Of a DNA stretch of 64,000 nt, positions 31,490-44,770 are shown piece after piece. Position numbers and translations under genes: made by a program. The DNA lies in assembly GCF_016097555.1 (NCBI RefSeq), contig NC_054708.1, positions 20,066,460 through 20,130,459 of the forward strand, given 5' to 3'. The notes under the pieces are model-generated. The model was not told the DNA's origin. It worked only from the letters and a program-made list of their open reading frames with translations, and did no database searches. Position 1 is the first letter of the stretch, and each line of letters starts with the position of its first letter. The DNA comes from Gigantopelta aegis. Taxonomy: Eukaryota > Mollusca > Gastropoda > Neomphalida > Peltospiridae.

Positions 31490-32397
31490 TGTACATTTTA
31501 AAAGTCAAAGTTTTTGTTAAATTTAAAGCCCAAAGCAGGTGATTATGTAGGTATAGCGAAAACCAACATGGTCAAAATGTAATGCTTGAAATATACTACA
31601 TTTTACCACACAATCGATTATGGATGTTTATAATCGATCATCACATCAGTAGATCCAAACTGATCAATTTTCGATGATAACCGATCATTGGAACATCACT
31701 AGTATGAAGCATAAATATGTATGCTATTAACAGTTCTAAGAAAGTGGAACCTTTCATGACTCATTTCTGATAAAACATGTTCAAGTGTTTTTTCAAAATT
31801 GTCGCAACCTAGTTTTGAGAACAAGGTACTTGACACATGGTGCTGGACAACATAAAATTGCTTCATTTTATTGCCCACACAAAACACATTTTTATTTGAA
31901 CAACAAACACTGTCACATTTATCAGCAACAGGAAGACTATAAAATGTTGTGTAACTTTGAACTTCTGATGTTATTGGGTATAATGTTGTCTAAAATGTTC
32001 GATGTTGAAGAATATGAGGAAATGCAGGGCGAGCTCTGAATCAGCAGAACATTTCACCAAATTATCTAGCAAACTTCAAAAACTACACAAATCCTGTTAT
32101 TTTTTAATACAATATCAATTATTTCGTCAAAGTATTTTGCCAAATTAAAATAAAATTTACCAATTTCTTTATGAAATTCGCAATAGACAAATTTGCTGAG
32201 TGCCAGAGGTAGCAATGAAATGAAAAACACTTACACAGTAGTACCCTGCATAAACAGCTCAGGCCTCTCTTTCAATAAATTATCCCGTATCCATGGTAAC
32301 AGATCTTTAAGTTTCCCTGAAAATAAATCACACCTTCGTAAACAATTGGTCACATCTGCATAAATTACTAACTTCATTAATTTAACAAAGCCGTTAT
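31490..32397. other. No gene seen; diverged copy of the 370-bp repeat
   Basis: 31735-31935 resembles the middle of the repeat at 12385-12757 (ACAAGG.ACTTGACACA, CACATTTATCAGCAA). The remainder is AT-rich and unassigned. Confidence 0.45.
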
Positions 32398-32886
32398 AAA
32401 ACATGCGTGGTTGAATTTGAATAATAAATTCTGTTTTAGTATATATCAATATATACCTATTCAGTATAGCCAACAAGTAGTTGTTTTGTTTGTTTTTTAT
32501 AACCATACTATTAGAGCACACTGATTTATTAATCATGGGATATTGGATGTCAAACATTATAAAACATGCGTGGTTGAATTTGAATAATAAATCCTGTTTT
32601 AGTATATATCAATATATACCTATTCAGTATAGTCAACAAGTAGTTGTTTTGTTTGTTTTTTATAACGATACTATTAGAGCACACTGATTTATTAATCATG
32701 GGATATTGGATGTCAAACATTATAAAACATGCGTGGTTGAATTTGAATAATAAATCCTGTTTTAGTATATATCAATATATACCTATTCAGTATAGCCAAC
32801 AAGTAGTTGTTTTGTTTGTTTTTTATAACCATACTATTAGAGCACACTGATTTATTAATCATGGGATATTGGATGTCAAACATTTG
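32398..32886. repeat. 163-bp tandem triplication containing a SINE tail II piece
   Basis: Three units start at 32398, 32561 and 32724 (AAAACATGCGTGGTTGAATT). Each contains AGAGCACACTGATTTATTAA from SINE tail II. The third unit runs into a complete SINE, so a SINE 3' end plus its flank was duplicated in tandem. Confidence 0.9.
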
Positions 32887-33118
32887 GTAATTTTAACATA
32901 TAGTCTTAGAGAGGAAACCAGCTACATTTTTTCACCATTAGTGAAGGATCTTTTATATGCACCATCCCACAGACAGGGTAGTACATACCACGGCCTTTGA
33001 TATACCAGTCATGGTGCACTAGCTGGAATGATAAATAGCCCAATGGGCCCACCGATGGGGATCGATCCTAGACCGACTGTGCAGCAGGTGAACGCTTTAC
33101 CACTGGGCTACGTCACCC
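32840..33118 (-). mobile_element. tRNA-type SINE, head A with tail II
   Basis: Tail II, central domain, then head A ending TTTACCACTGGGCTACGTCA. A C run follows at 33116-33130. Confidence 0.8.
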
Positions 33119-33554
33119 CCCCCCCCCCCCTCTCAACTTCTTGTTAACTCTGAAGGCAGCAAAACTTTAAATTACAATCTGGGTCACATTCAAACACTGA
33201 ATGACTGCTGATTGATTGTCATACAAGTTTATTAAACTTATACAGTGTTCTAGCTAGGATTTTGATGGGGCAGGGCGCTAATTTAATTGTAGGGCATTTT
33301 TAACGTGAAAATCTTATTTTTGAGGCAAGTGCTGGATATGATCGAATTTTTCACATTCATAAATATCATATATGTAGAAATATCTATGCTGGTTTTAATT
33401 TACAAAACGTTTTTGGAGGGAGGGGGACAATCAATTTCTAAACCCAAATTTATTATTCTTAAATTTGGATGTTTGATAAAACACTTCTTTCTTTCATCGC
33501 CATATGCAATATTATTGTACTAATGTACTAAATATAGACACTATTAAAAAAATC

Positions 33555-33765
33555 TCGTTCCAGCCAATGCAACACGACTGGAATGTGCTATGGTATGTGC
33601 TATCCTATCTGTGGGATGGTGTATATAAACGATAAAACTAATGGAAAAAAATAGCGGGTTTTTCTCTAAGACTAAATTTCAAAATTACCAAATGTTTGAC
33701 ATCCAATAGCCGATTATTAATAAATCAATATAATCTAGTGGTGTCGTTAAATAAAATCAAACTTT
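33555..33765 (+). mobile_element. SINE fragment, tail II
   Basis: CGTTCCAGCCAATGCAACACG, then the central domain and tail II ending CTAGTGGTGTCGTTAAATAA. The head is missing. Confidence 0.6.
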
Positions 33766-34119
33766 AACTATTAAAATGTTTTACAAAAGGTTGGATCACC
33801 TAAAAAATCATATTTTTTTTTAATTATATATAGTATTTATACCATTTAATATCATGCCCAAATATAATTTAAAATAAATAAATGAAATAATTAAAAGAAA
33901 TCAAGAAATGAAAAAAAGAGAATGATTAGAAATAAATTTTAAAAAAATAAAGAAATAAAAGAACAAACAAATTAAAAAATTGACAAGAATATATTTGTAA
34001 CAAGTTGCTCACTGCATTTAAAAACGGCTATTATTGCATGTCAAGGTCTAGATAGATTTCATTAAATAGCTTTTGTAGACATGCTTTTAACAAAACACAG
34101 TTATGCCTTCATAGACCAA

Positions 34120-34475
34120 AAAAACATTTGGTAATTCTGACATACAATCTTAGAGAGGAATCGGGTCCATGTGCAGGGGGAGGGTATTGGAGGTCGAAAC
34201 CCTTACTTGCCCAAGCTTTAAAAAAATTGAAATGTTGTTATTTTTTGGTGGGGGGAGCATGGTCCCATATAAACTTCACTCAACACAGTCTATAACCCGA
34301 ACCCTGATGAAATCCCTGCACACGCGTCTTGGAAACCCGCTACATTTTTTTTTAGCAAGGGATCGTTTATATGTACCATCCCACAGACAGGATATCACAT
34401 ACCATGGTCTTTTTGTATACCCGCCGATGGGGATCGATCCTAGACTGACCGCACATTTCCAAAAACCCCACCTTT
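34120..34475 (-). mobile_element. Broken SINE pieces
   Basis: Fragments of the central domain (GGAAACCCGCTACATTTTTT, CACAGACAGGATATCACATA) and of head A (GGGGATCGATCCTAGACTGAC), split by unrelated sequence at about 34160-34320. Confidence 0.5.
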
Positions 34476-35269
34476 TTAGGTCTAAGTAATGAATAAAAAT
34501 AACATATAGTCTTGAAAAATGTTACGTAAATCGAACACAGAACCCTCTTCCTCTACCCCTAGAGCGTTACGTAATTAGTAACAACCCCCTTACATGTGAC
34601 GTGTATGCCAACAGCTGGCCACTGTCAAAATCCCCCACTCACCGACCCCTGGAAAGGCATTGTACCATACCTCTATGGATATAAATATGTTTTGGAGATA
34701 TGAGACGACCCCTCAATCAAGACAGTTAAATTTGTTCAAAAACTGCGAAATCTCACGTGATCTCTTGTTGGGGAATTCTATACTTGTGATAAGCCAATGA
34801 AAACCGAGATCGGTACGAGCCCGTCAAAAGTGTTCCACTTTCAAAATCATGGCTTTGTTTTTGACCTGGTTAAGCCAGCGTAGTGAAACCAATGCAACAA
34901 CTACATGAAAAAATATATGTTTCTTAATTATGCACAGTTGCCGAACACTTAATTTATTCAATTTTTTTTAAAGGAAAAATTCAATTTGTCAAGCATTCTG
35001 GTCCGGTCCGCGTTTTATCAACACACACCGCTCACACTTGATGTCAATACTGATAGGCATTACGTCCATACCTGCGCATAGTTTGTAAATTATTTTTTTT
35101 TTTAATGAATTGATTCTAAATTAACAAAATTTATATACTCAAAATTATTTACAACTGTTATGAATGTATTATGAACACTATTCACTACAATAGAGGCACA
35201 AAAATGTAGCATACCTTTTGCAGATCAAATATAATAATTAAAAACAAATTCTAACAACAGGGGACGTTG

Positions 35270-35494
35270 ACGATACATATATATTTTGATTATTATCCAC
35301 AGTATACATATATTTTCTTTATTATTACTGACTTCCCCCCTCATATCTTAGTACACGTGTAGACAAATGTCAACTGATAACCGTTCACTGCAGCGTATAC
35401 TATAGACCGTCCTGTGCAGAACCATGCAGTGTAGGAACGTCCTGTACAGAGCTGTCGTCATTATATATTTTTTTAATACTCACACAGGCACACG

Positions 35495-35572
<78 letters not shown>

Positions 35573-35930
35573 TCGAGTATTATCCAAAATATACATATAT
35601 TTTCTTTATATACAAACTATATATTTATTCCCTTTACTGTTAATATGTTTTCCACCATATCTAAGTATATAAAATACTATACCGCCCTGTGTAGGAACAC
35701 CCTGTACAGAGCCGTCATCACTATATATATTTTTTAATACTATTATCCACAATATACATATATTTTCTTTATTATTACTGACTTTACTGACTTCTCCCCC
35801 CTCCCCATATCTCAGTACACGTGTAGACAAATGTCAACTGGTAACGACTGGTAACCGTTCACTGCAGCGTATATTATAGACCGTCCTGTGCAGAACCGTG
35901 CTGTATAGGAACGTCATGTACAGAGCCGAT
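35270..35930. repeat. Degenerate tandem duplication around a (TA)n microsatellite
   Basis: Blocks such as CACGTGTAGACAAATGTCAA and TATACATATATTTTCTTTAT recur two or three times each. A TA run of about 35 units lies at 35494-35565. Confidence 0.8.
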
Positions 35931-36557
35931 AAGGTTTTGGTCCGTTATGATTGTGGTATAACAAAGAATGACAAAGCAATACAAAAATACAGCTATTGTC
36001 CGAGTTTGTTGGACCCTGACGAGTGACGCGCCACCTGTTTTATTATATCCCCTGTTCTGAGCTAAGACGCCCATTGGATTTTCTGTTCTATATGCTTAAA
36101 TAATAAAAATATTCCAGGGAATGTAGTTTTAAAACTATATGTATCTTGGTCTGGGTATTTGCAAAGGCAACAATTACTTTCAAAAATTTACTTATCAAAA
36201 TAAATTTCGCATTTGACTTTCTGTCGAAGTTTATCACGATGGTCTACTTTCAACTAGGTGTTTGCTAGGTGGTGTGTGGTTATGTGCGTGACGGTGTGAG
36301 GATTACCTCGCCATCCAAGCTTTGTAAGACCGCTCGTCTGCAGTCATATCGACTAACAATAGAAAACAAAAAAACATATCATGTTACTGCTGTCGTCCTT
36401 CACAACTGTGGCCAAACAATGTACTGTCAAACGTGTTTTTAGTTGGGAATTTAGACTCGTAACAAAACTGTACACGCTTTGAGAGGAAAGCGGTGCGGAA
36501 ACAAACACGGCAGGGCGCAGCACCCCTCTATTTATTGCTAGCTAGAACACTGTTATA

Positions 36558-37048
36558 TGCACGTGTTCAGTTAAATATATTGTTCTGAAGTTGCTTGTTA
36601 AATTAAAAAATTAGTTGTTGGGAGTTAAACTAGCGACAGCACATCTTAGTTGCATAAATGGTTGATGGTAGCATACATAAGACTGATATAAAAAGAGTGA
36701 AGAAATGACAACTGAATTGTTGTTAGTCCACAAGCCTGAGAAGAATAACTTATAAACATGAATGAAGAACACTGCAGTACTGGTAGCCAAACTGGCCTCT
36801 GGCTAAAAAAAGAAAAAAAAGAAAAAAAGACTAATAAAGTTTGCAAGTGGCTAAAATTTTTACCAAGCCGATTGCAATGACCAGGTGTGAATGAATGGTT
36901 GCATAATCTGTCTGACACCTCAAAAATTATTACCAAATGTTCAACCTGGTATCTTGTGAATGGGAACAAGAAACAATGTCATTCAGGATGCTTGCTTATT
37001 TTAATCAGCACTGTTATTATATAACAGCATATGTTCAACATACACAGA
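36558..37048. other. No gene seen
   Basis: AT-rich sequence between the hAT-like fossil and the minisatellite. No recognisable repeat ends. Confidence 0.4.
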
Positions 37049-38212
37049 CAGAAGACTGTTCAGGTCTACGTAGACCACTGGCACATTATACCTACATGGA
37101 GAAGACTGGAACATTATACCTACACATGGAAGACTGGCACATTATACCTACACGGAGAAGACTGGCACATTATACCTACACGGAGAAGACTGGCACATTA
37201 TACCTACATGGAGAAGACTGGTACACAATACCTACATGGAGAAGACTGGCACACAATACCTACACAGAAAAGACTGGCACATGATACCTATACGGAGGAG
37301 ACTGGCACATATACCTACACTGAGAAGACTGACACACGATACCTACAGGGAGAAGACTGGCACATTATACCTACATGGAGAAGACTGGCACATTATACCT
37401 ACATGGAGAAGACTGGCATGTTATACCTACATGGAGAAGACTGGTACACAATACCTACACGGAGAAGACTGGCACACGATACCTACATTGAGAAGACTGG
37501 CACACTATACCTACACGGAGAAGACTGGCACATTATACCTACACGGAGAAGACTGGCACACGATAACTACATGGAGAAGACTGGCACATTATACCTACAT
37601 GGAGAAGACTGGCACATTATACCTACACGGAGAAGACTGGCATATACCTACACGGAGAAGACTGGCACACGATACCTACATTGAGAAGACTGGCACACTA
37701 TACCTACATGGAGAAGACTGGCACATTATACCTACATGGAGAAGACTGGCACATTATACCTACACGGAGAAGACTGGCACATTATACCTACACGGAGAAG
37801 ACTGGCACACGATACCTACATTGAGAAGACTGGCACACTATACCTACACGGAGAAGACTGGCACATTATACCTACACGGAGAAGACTGGCACACGATAAC
37901 TACATGGAGAAGACTGGCACATTATACCTACATGGAGAAGACTGGCACATTATACCTACACGGAGAAGACTGGCATATACCTACACGGAGAAGACTGGCA
38001 CACGATACCTACATTGAGAAGACTGGCACACTATACCTACACAGAGAAGACTGGCACATGATACCTACACAGAGAAGACTGGCACACGATACCTACACAG
38101 AGAAGACTGGCACATTATACCTACACGGAGAGGACTGGCACACGATACCTACATGGAGAAGACTGGCACATTATACCTACATGGAGAAGACTGGCACATT
38201 ATACCTACACGG
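37049..38212. repeat. 28-bp minisatellite, left block
   Basis: About 40 units of ACCTACAYGGAGAAGACTGG plus CACATTAT. Because the period is not a multiple of three and contains few stops, several frames stay open; these are not genes. A ten-unit pattern including a shortened unit is duplicated within the block and again at 40145-40426. Confidence 0.95.
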
Positions 38213-39305
38213 CAGGGGTGGGGGAAAGGACCTTTTCTCTCGGTCTGGGACCGATTCTCGATCTCTGAGACCGAAAATATTTTTTTTAAACGTGTTTGCC
38301 GGTCCCACTTTTGTCATTCTTGTCGGTCCGAAGCACCTGTCCATTTCTATTATTGGCACAAATTCTTATCGGTCAAGTGGACCGGCCTGCCCAGACATCC
38401 GTATCTCATGCATGGTTTAAAATAATAAATAAATAGTGGTCAATATGGCTTGTGTTTCAGACGTATGTGATTTTAAAGTCTGCCTAAGTATATATCGTCA
38501 GTCACTGAAGTGGGACTTAAGTAGTGTCAATCCACAGCCACTAGGCTAGACATTAAAGTTGCTGAGCCAGTCAAGAGATTAAACGGATGTTAACATTAAC
38601 ACCATTGTTGGTGAGAGAGCCATCAAGGTATTACACTCCAATTAAAACAAAGGACCCAGAGTTTGCAACTGGTTACAATCAACACCTGTCAACACCTATG
38701 TACGGAGCTTTGTCTGGCCGAGTGTCCCTGTCGGAAGCAAGAGACTTTTGTGCAATACAAACTGCTTGAAATAGCATAAAATATACTGAAATAATCTATA
38801 AATGTATTTATTGTTGACTGTTCAATGTAGTCTATCCAATAATTATAAAGGATTTTAAAGTTAACAAAAGGTTTCCAATTTTTTGTTAACAAGTGGGAGT
38901 AAGCAGAACAGCTACATGTACTGGTTATCTCAAGAGCCAGTAGAGGTCAAATTTCATCCAACCAGTGATGACGTTATTAATCTCTTTATCTAAACATGTG
39001 CTGGCTCAGGCTGTCAAATGCTTCAACGGTGCAATCTTTTATTAATTTTCAGGACACAGTACTGGATACTCGTACTTTTTATACATATATGGGATTTAAA
39101 TGCATAACTTTTATTCCTTTTTTTATATTATTTATTCCATTATGTAAAATATATACAATTTGTGAGTTGTGTTTTTTTCACTCGAATCACGAATGTGATA
39201 CAAACAAAAGTTCTTTTTTTATTCCTTTCTCCCCCCCCCCCCCCCACCCCGTTAATGACGACATCAAGCGGGACCGATTGACAATTTTATTTCCCCCCAC
39301 CCCTG
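38213..39305. mobile_element. 1.09-kb hAT-like non-autonomous element inserted in the minisatellite
   Basis: Inverted ends CAGGGGTGGGGGAAA and TTTCCCCCCACCCCTG, with an exact 8-bp duplication CTACACGG on both sides (38205-38212 and 39306-39313), derived from the minisatellite unit. No transposase is recognised. A C run lies at about 39231-39245. Confidence 0.9.
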
Positions 39306-40885
39306 CTACACGGACAAGACTGGCACATTATACCTACATGGAGAAGACTGGCACATTATACCTACACGGAGAAGACTGGCATATACCTACACGGAGAAGA
39401 CTGGCACACGATACCTACATTGAGAAGACTGGCACATTATACCTACAGGGAGAAGACTGGCACATTATACCTACACGGAGAAGACTGGCACACGATACCT
39501 ACAAGGAGAAGACGGGCACATTATACCTACATTGAGAAGACCGGCACACGATACCTACACAGAGAAGACTGGCACATTATACCTACATGGAGAAGACTGG
39601 CACATTATACCTACATTGAGAAGACCGGCACATTATACCTACATGGAGAAGACTGGCACATTATACCTACATTTAGAAAATTGGCACAAGATACCTACAC
39701 GGAGAAGACTGGCACATTATACCTACATTGAGAAGACTGGCACATTATACCTACATTGAGAAGACTGGCACATTATACCTACATGGAGAAGACTGACATT
39801 ATATCTACATTGAGAAGACTGGCACATTATACCTACATTGAGAAGACGGGCACATTATACCTACACGGAGAAGACTGGCACATTATATCTACATTGAGAA
39901 GACGGGCACATTATACCTACACAGAGAAGACTGGCACATTATACCTATATGGAGAAGACTGGCACATGATACCTACACAGAGAAGACTGGCACATGATAC
40001 CTACACAGAGAAGACTGGCACACGATACCTACACAGAGAAGACTGGCACACGATACCTACACAGAGAAGACTGGCACATGATACCTACACGGAGAAGACT
40101 GACACACGATACCTACACGGAGAAGACTGGCACACGATAACTACATGGAGAAGACTGGCACATTATACCTACACGGAGAAGACTGGCACATTATACCTAC
40201 ACGGAGAAGACTGGCACACGATACCTACATTGAGAAGACTGGCACACTATACCTACACGGAGAAGACTGGCACATTATACCTACACGGAGAAGACTGGCA
40301 CACGATAACTACATGGAGAAGACTGGCACATTATACCTACATGGAGAAGACTGGCACATTATACCTACACGGAGAAGACTGGCATATACCTACACGGAGA
40401 AGACTGGCACACGATACCTACATTGAGAAGACTGGCACACTATACCTACATGGAGAAGACTGGCACATTATACCTACATGGAGAAGACTGGCACACTATA
40501 CCTACATGGAGAAGACTGGCACATTATACCTACACGGAGAAGACTGGCACACGATACCTACACGGAGAAGACTGGCACATTATACCTACACGGAGAAGAC
40601 TGGCACACGATAACTACACGGAGAAGACTGGCACATTATACCTACACAGAGAAGACTGGCACACGATACCTACACGGAGAAGACTAGCACACGATATCTA
40701 CACAGAGAAGACTGGCACATTATACCTACACGGAAAGGACTGGCACACGATACCTACATGGAGAAGACTGGCACATTATACCTACACGGAGAAGACTGGC
40801 ATATTATACCTACACGGAGAAGACTGGCACAATATACCTACATGGAGAAGACTGGCACATTATACCTACATGGAGAAGACTGTTC
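39306..40885. repeat. 28-bp minisatellite, right block
   Basis: About 56 units of the same 28-bp repeat, continuing the left block after the hAT-like insertion. Both outer edges of the array carry AGAAGACTGTTCAGG. Confidence 0.95.
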
Positions 40886-41015
40886 AGGCAGAGTTATGGC
40901 ATGGCTCTTTTGCTTGTCAAAGAGCAACTCGGCACCACCACTGGAAATAAAAATTACAATGCATTTAGAAATCCACAATACAGGTAAAGAAAGTAGTCTT
41001 TAATAAAAATCAGGG

Positions 41016-41057
<42 letters not shown>

Positions 41058-41638
41058 GAAAAATGGCAAAACCAAAATGTGTTCCAGTGTGAGCCCTCAG
41101 CAATCGAGCAACCCATTTCCTCTTAGTCAACTCCTGCGATTGCCCACGGCAATCGACAATGCTGTGGAGTTTTCTATTCTCCACGGCACTTTTTTCAATG
41201 ACATGGTTTTTTTTTGCTGTGGACATTTTCTTAACTGCAGGGGTTGCTTAGATGAAAAATTGTTCGCCTTGTCACAGCTGGTATACCTTTTAGATAGTAG
41301 GTACATCTAACACCACCTCGCAGATTTGTTTCCCATTTGCACACAGAATAATTGCTCTGACAAATTCCCATTTTCAAACCATAAGCACTGCAATCCAGCA
41401 TATTACATATAAATCAATGGTTGTTAGTTTTCAGTATTCATCATGTTTATTAATTACCAAGTGTTGATCTAACGTGAGAGAAACCTACTGCTCACCACCA
41501 CCTCCAGCCTTTACCAATGTGCAGCAAGTTATTCTTATAGCCATCTCACACAGACAAAAGCACACGCCACTAAATGTAGGTCATTGAAGTTTGTGTTTGG
41601 CTTGCACTCTTGGCACATTTTAAAATACTACTACTTTT
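40886..41638. other. No gene seen; TA microsatellite
   Basis: (TA)n at about 41017-41054. The flank GGCAAAACCAAAATGTGTTCC followed by AGTGTGAGCCCTCAG resembles sequence at 62530-62565, so this is probably another dispersed repeat. Confidence 0.45.
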
Positions 41639-41965
41639 AGGGCTTCTAGAATTTTTATAAAATCCACTAACAGTGATTTTAAAAATTTACTAGCCATGAT
41701 TAAAAATTCACTAGTTTACTTTAAATTAAGTTACTAAATAATAGTAAAAATTGGATATATGTCACCTAAAGAGAAAGATATAGCTTAAAATTTTTATCAT
41801 TGTGGGGGGTGCGGGCAGGATATTCATATTTACAAAAGAGACTTAACTGCAAGATTTGACAAAAAAAATTCACTAGCCATTGAGCATGGCAATAGTAGTT
41901 ATTTACTAGCCCAACACTGAATATCACTAGCCATGGGAGTGGGGCTACCATAATCTAGAAGCCCT
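41639..41965. mobile_element. MITE with AGGGCTTCTAGA ends
   Basis: The left end AGGGCTTCTAGAAT is inverted at the right end (ATCTAGAAGCCCT). The AT-rich interior is non-coding, with repeated CACTAGCCATG. About 327 bp. Confidence 0.6.
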
Positions 41966-42080
41966 GGTTTAACATATTTTGGTTATATAGCCCAGTGGTA
42001 AAGCAGTCACCTGATGCATGTATGGTCTTAGATCAAGCTCGAGTGACCTCTAGCCCTCCCCTTTGTTTATATGTTGTACC

Positions 42081-42464
42081 ATCTTCATAAATCAAGGCTA
42101 ATATTTGTTCCTCGTATTCAGCCTTGATACATGTAGTCAAGATTACTGATATCCACTACTAGCGCCCTCTATTGGAAGAAAATTTGTAACACCGATTATG
42201 TCCCTTACACGATGACATCGCTGACCAATCACAGTATCGGTAACATGTGACAATCTTGAAAGCAATATCAAAAATTAACCGCCGGACGCTGACGCTGCCA
42301 TCTTTGTTTACAATAACAAGGGAATCTATAAGGAGCGTTGCGATTCGTTGCAATCAGATCTCATCGCATCCAATAAAATTTAAGCATTTTGTGGCACGAT
42401 TTCTTGACGACATGTATCAAGGCTGAATACGAGGAACGAATATCAGCCTTGATTTATGAAGATG
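42081..42464. mobile_element. Foldback element with 60-bp inverted ends
   Basis: 42081-42140 (ATCTTCATAAATCAAGGC..) is inverted at 42402-42464. It includes CTCGTATTCAGCCTTGATAC. The interior is unrelated and non-coding. No transposase. Confidence 0.75.
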
Positions 42465-42603
42465 ATGTTGTAGGAGAGCGCTAGAGATGATAGTGTGTAA
42501 TATTTTGGCAATCGTCGACAACAAAATGGTAGCCAGCTATCGTGTCTAAATTACAATTTTTTCCCTAAATCTGATGCCAGAGAGCTTTAGTTTGATTATT
42601 CTT

Positions 42604-42776
42604 GAGTCAAGTTATGACATTAAACTTACAGAGGTTAACCAGTACCAATGCTACATGAAGAAATCCGACGCCCCTATGCAGTACAGTTCAAGTTTGTTTC
42701 GCATTGTGGTGTCGGGTTTCTTCGTGTAGCATTGGTACTGGTTAACAACATGTAGGTTTAATGTCATGACTCAACT
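42604..42776. repeat. Foldback repeat
   Basis: Arms of about 60 bases (AGTACCAATGCTACATGAAG and its inverse) surround a short loop. Ends AGTCAAGTTATGACATTAAAC and the inverse. Confidence 0.75.
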
Positions 42777-42842
42777 CAGCTCGGTCAGTCTAGGATCCAT
42801 CTTTGTTTGTGGACCATTGGACCATTTCTTGTTGCAGCCAGG

Positions 42843-43160
42843 GGGGGCGGGACTAGTGCTTGATGCACAGTCGGTCTAGGATTGATCCCTGTCGGTGGGG
42901 CTATTGGGTTAGTTCTCGTTCCAGCCAGTGCACCACGACTGGTATATCAAAGGCCATGGTATGTGCTATCCTTTCTGTGGGGTGGTGCATATAAAAGATC
43001 CCTTGTTGCTAATCGAAAAGAGTAGCTCATGAAGTGGCGACAGTGGGTTTCCTCTCTCAATATCTGTGTGGTCCTTAACCATATGTCAGACGCCATGTAA
43101 CCGTTAATGAAATGTGTTCAGTGTGTGGTTAAATAAAACATTTCCTTCCTTGCTGCAGCC
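42843..43160 (+). mobile_element. tRNA-type SINE, head A with tail I
   Basis: GGGCGGGACTAGTGCTTGATG start, B box GGATTGATCCCTGTCGGTGG, full central domain, tail I and a TTCCTTCC simple end. Confidence 0.75.
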
Positions 43161-44660
43161 AGTGCTCCACAACTGGTGTAACATTAATGAACTGTTACAA
43201 AGGCTATGACATAATGGAGAGTGAGCATAGATGGATGGTTTTCCTAATCCAATTAGTATCCTATGGCTGGTATATCATAGCATTGGCTGTCCAATAAACA
43301 TGTGGAAAAGTTAATAAAACTTAAATGTTAACTTATAATTATCTAAATAGCATGTGTTGGCTATCATGTTGACAGTAGTTACCTTCTCTCACTAGTAAAC
43401 AAAATAAACAAATTTAGGAGCTATGCCTGTGTTTAATTTCCACATTAATAAAATCAATTTAAGAATATTTCAAAATTGGGACCTTACAGTCATCCTCCAC
43501 CAAACCCCTCCCCCAACAAAAAAAACCCCAAACAACACTGATATCCCTTATTTAAAAAAATACAATTCGATATTTTTTATGCAAGCCCATGGAAAAGTGA
43601 ATAAAACCTAAATGTTAACTTATAATTGTCTGAATAGCATGTGTCCAAACCCTCCCGCAAAAGCCGAGGTCCACTTTTTTCCTTTTTAAAAAATATTGCA
43701 AAAATAGTTGACCAACTTTTGCAATTTTCTCATAAAACAATATTTGCTGTCTTCATCATTTAGCACAGTTGAACCCCTTACGAAAGCTGCAGTGTACATG
43801 ATTCAGAATGTCCAAGTAATCTGGCAAAAAAAACAAAAAAACAACGAAAAGTCAAAAGGAACCTACATGTAGCAAACATCTTTAACATGTTTAATTATAC
43901 TTGCTAGCATTATACCTCGTAACATTCGATAATCACATGGCAATGACAGCAGTTCACCTTCCATTGATTTATCAACCAAAGTTAGAAATAAAAGGTTAAC
44001 AACAGAAAGTGATCCTGCTAGGTCAGCTCAGGTCATAGATTTTTAATGTGCTACATTCAGAACAAGCTGTTGTAGCACACACGTCATTGGCGCTGGTGTG
44101 GACATTCCCCAGCTCCTCCGTCCAGGACAGGAAAAGGTTTGAATTGAGTGGGAGAGGGGTCGCCCTTGCAGGCATGTGCAATGGAACACAAGCGGATCTT
44201 GCCCGTTATTGTTTGGGGATACCTGTGCCCTTCCCCACCCCTGTAACAAACCTAAACTCCAAGGTAACAGCAATACTCATAGCAGAGGTAAACGCATCAC
44301 GTGTTCAGGTTGTCTTGTCCTAAATCAATTCTCATTGACGATAATGTTTCCCACTTCCTCTTAGCTGTGTGTCGGCCAACTCAGGCAATATACTAAATAA
44401 AAGTATATGAATTGATTGAGAATAGATGATAGTATTTACGCAAAAAAGCACTGTCAAATATTACTGCCGAACAGCAGTTGCGTAACGTCTTGCGTTTACT
44501 CTATACATATTTGACAGTGCACTGCCACCTATGACACGGAAGTTCCTAGTATGATTTAACGTAACCTTCAGATTATCGACAGGTGTAACACAAACTGTAG
44601 CACGGACCAGGACTACGATTGATTCGTAGGATATAAAATAAGAAAGGGGGGAAAAGGAGG
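43161..44660. other. No gene seen
   Basis: AT-rich with scattered short frames. 43310-43370 and 43600-43640 share AAGTGAATAAAACCTAAATG-like strings, an old duplication. The overlapping frames near 44048-44360 show no recognisable motif. Confidence 0.4.
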
Positions 44661-44665
44661 AGAGG

Positions 44666-44770
<105 letters not shown>

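Larger units (their letters stand above)
33243..36552. mobile_element. 3.3-kb hAT-like DNA transposon fossil
   Basis: The left end CAGTGTTCTAGCTAG and right end CTAGCTAGAACACTG are perfect 15-bp inverted repeats, flanked by the same five bases TTATA (33238-33242 and 36553-36557). hAT elements with 5-bp duplications are known (hAT5 group). The interior holds SINE pieces, a long TA microsatellite and duplicated blocks. No transposase frame survives. Confidence 0.7.

Noticed and set aside
37236-38420. Long open frames across the 28-bp array that look like a repetitive protein
   Set aside because: The repeat unit lacks stops in several frames and 28 is not a multiple of three, so all frames cycle through the same text. 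No start context, splice sites or non-repeat domain support a gene.
37049-40885. CRISPR-like array
   Set aside because: Units are contiguous 28-bp repeats without unique spacers, and the genome is eukaryotic.
44048-44364. Overlapping frames on both strands near 44.2 kb
   Set aside because: No motif, no splice or promoter signals, and no homology I recognise. Kept as non-coding.
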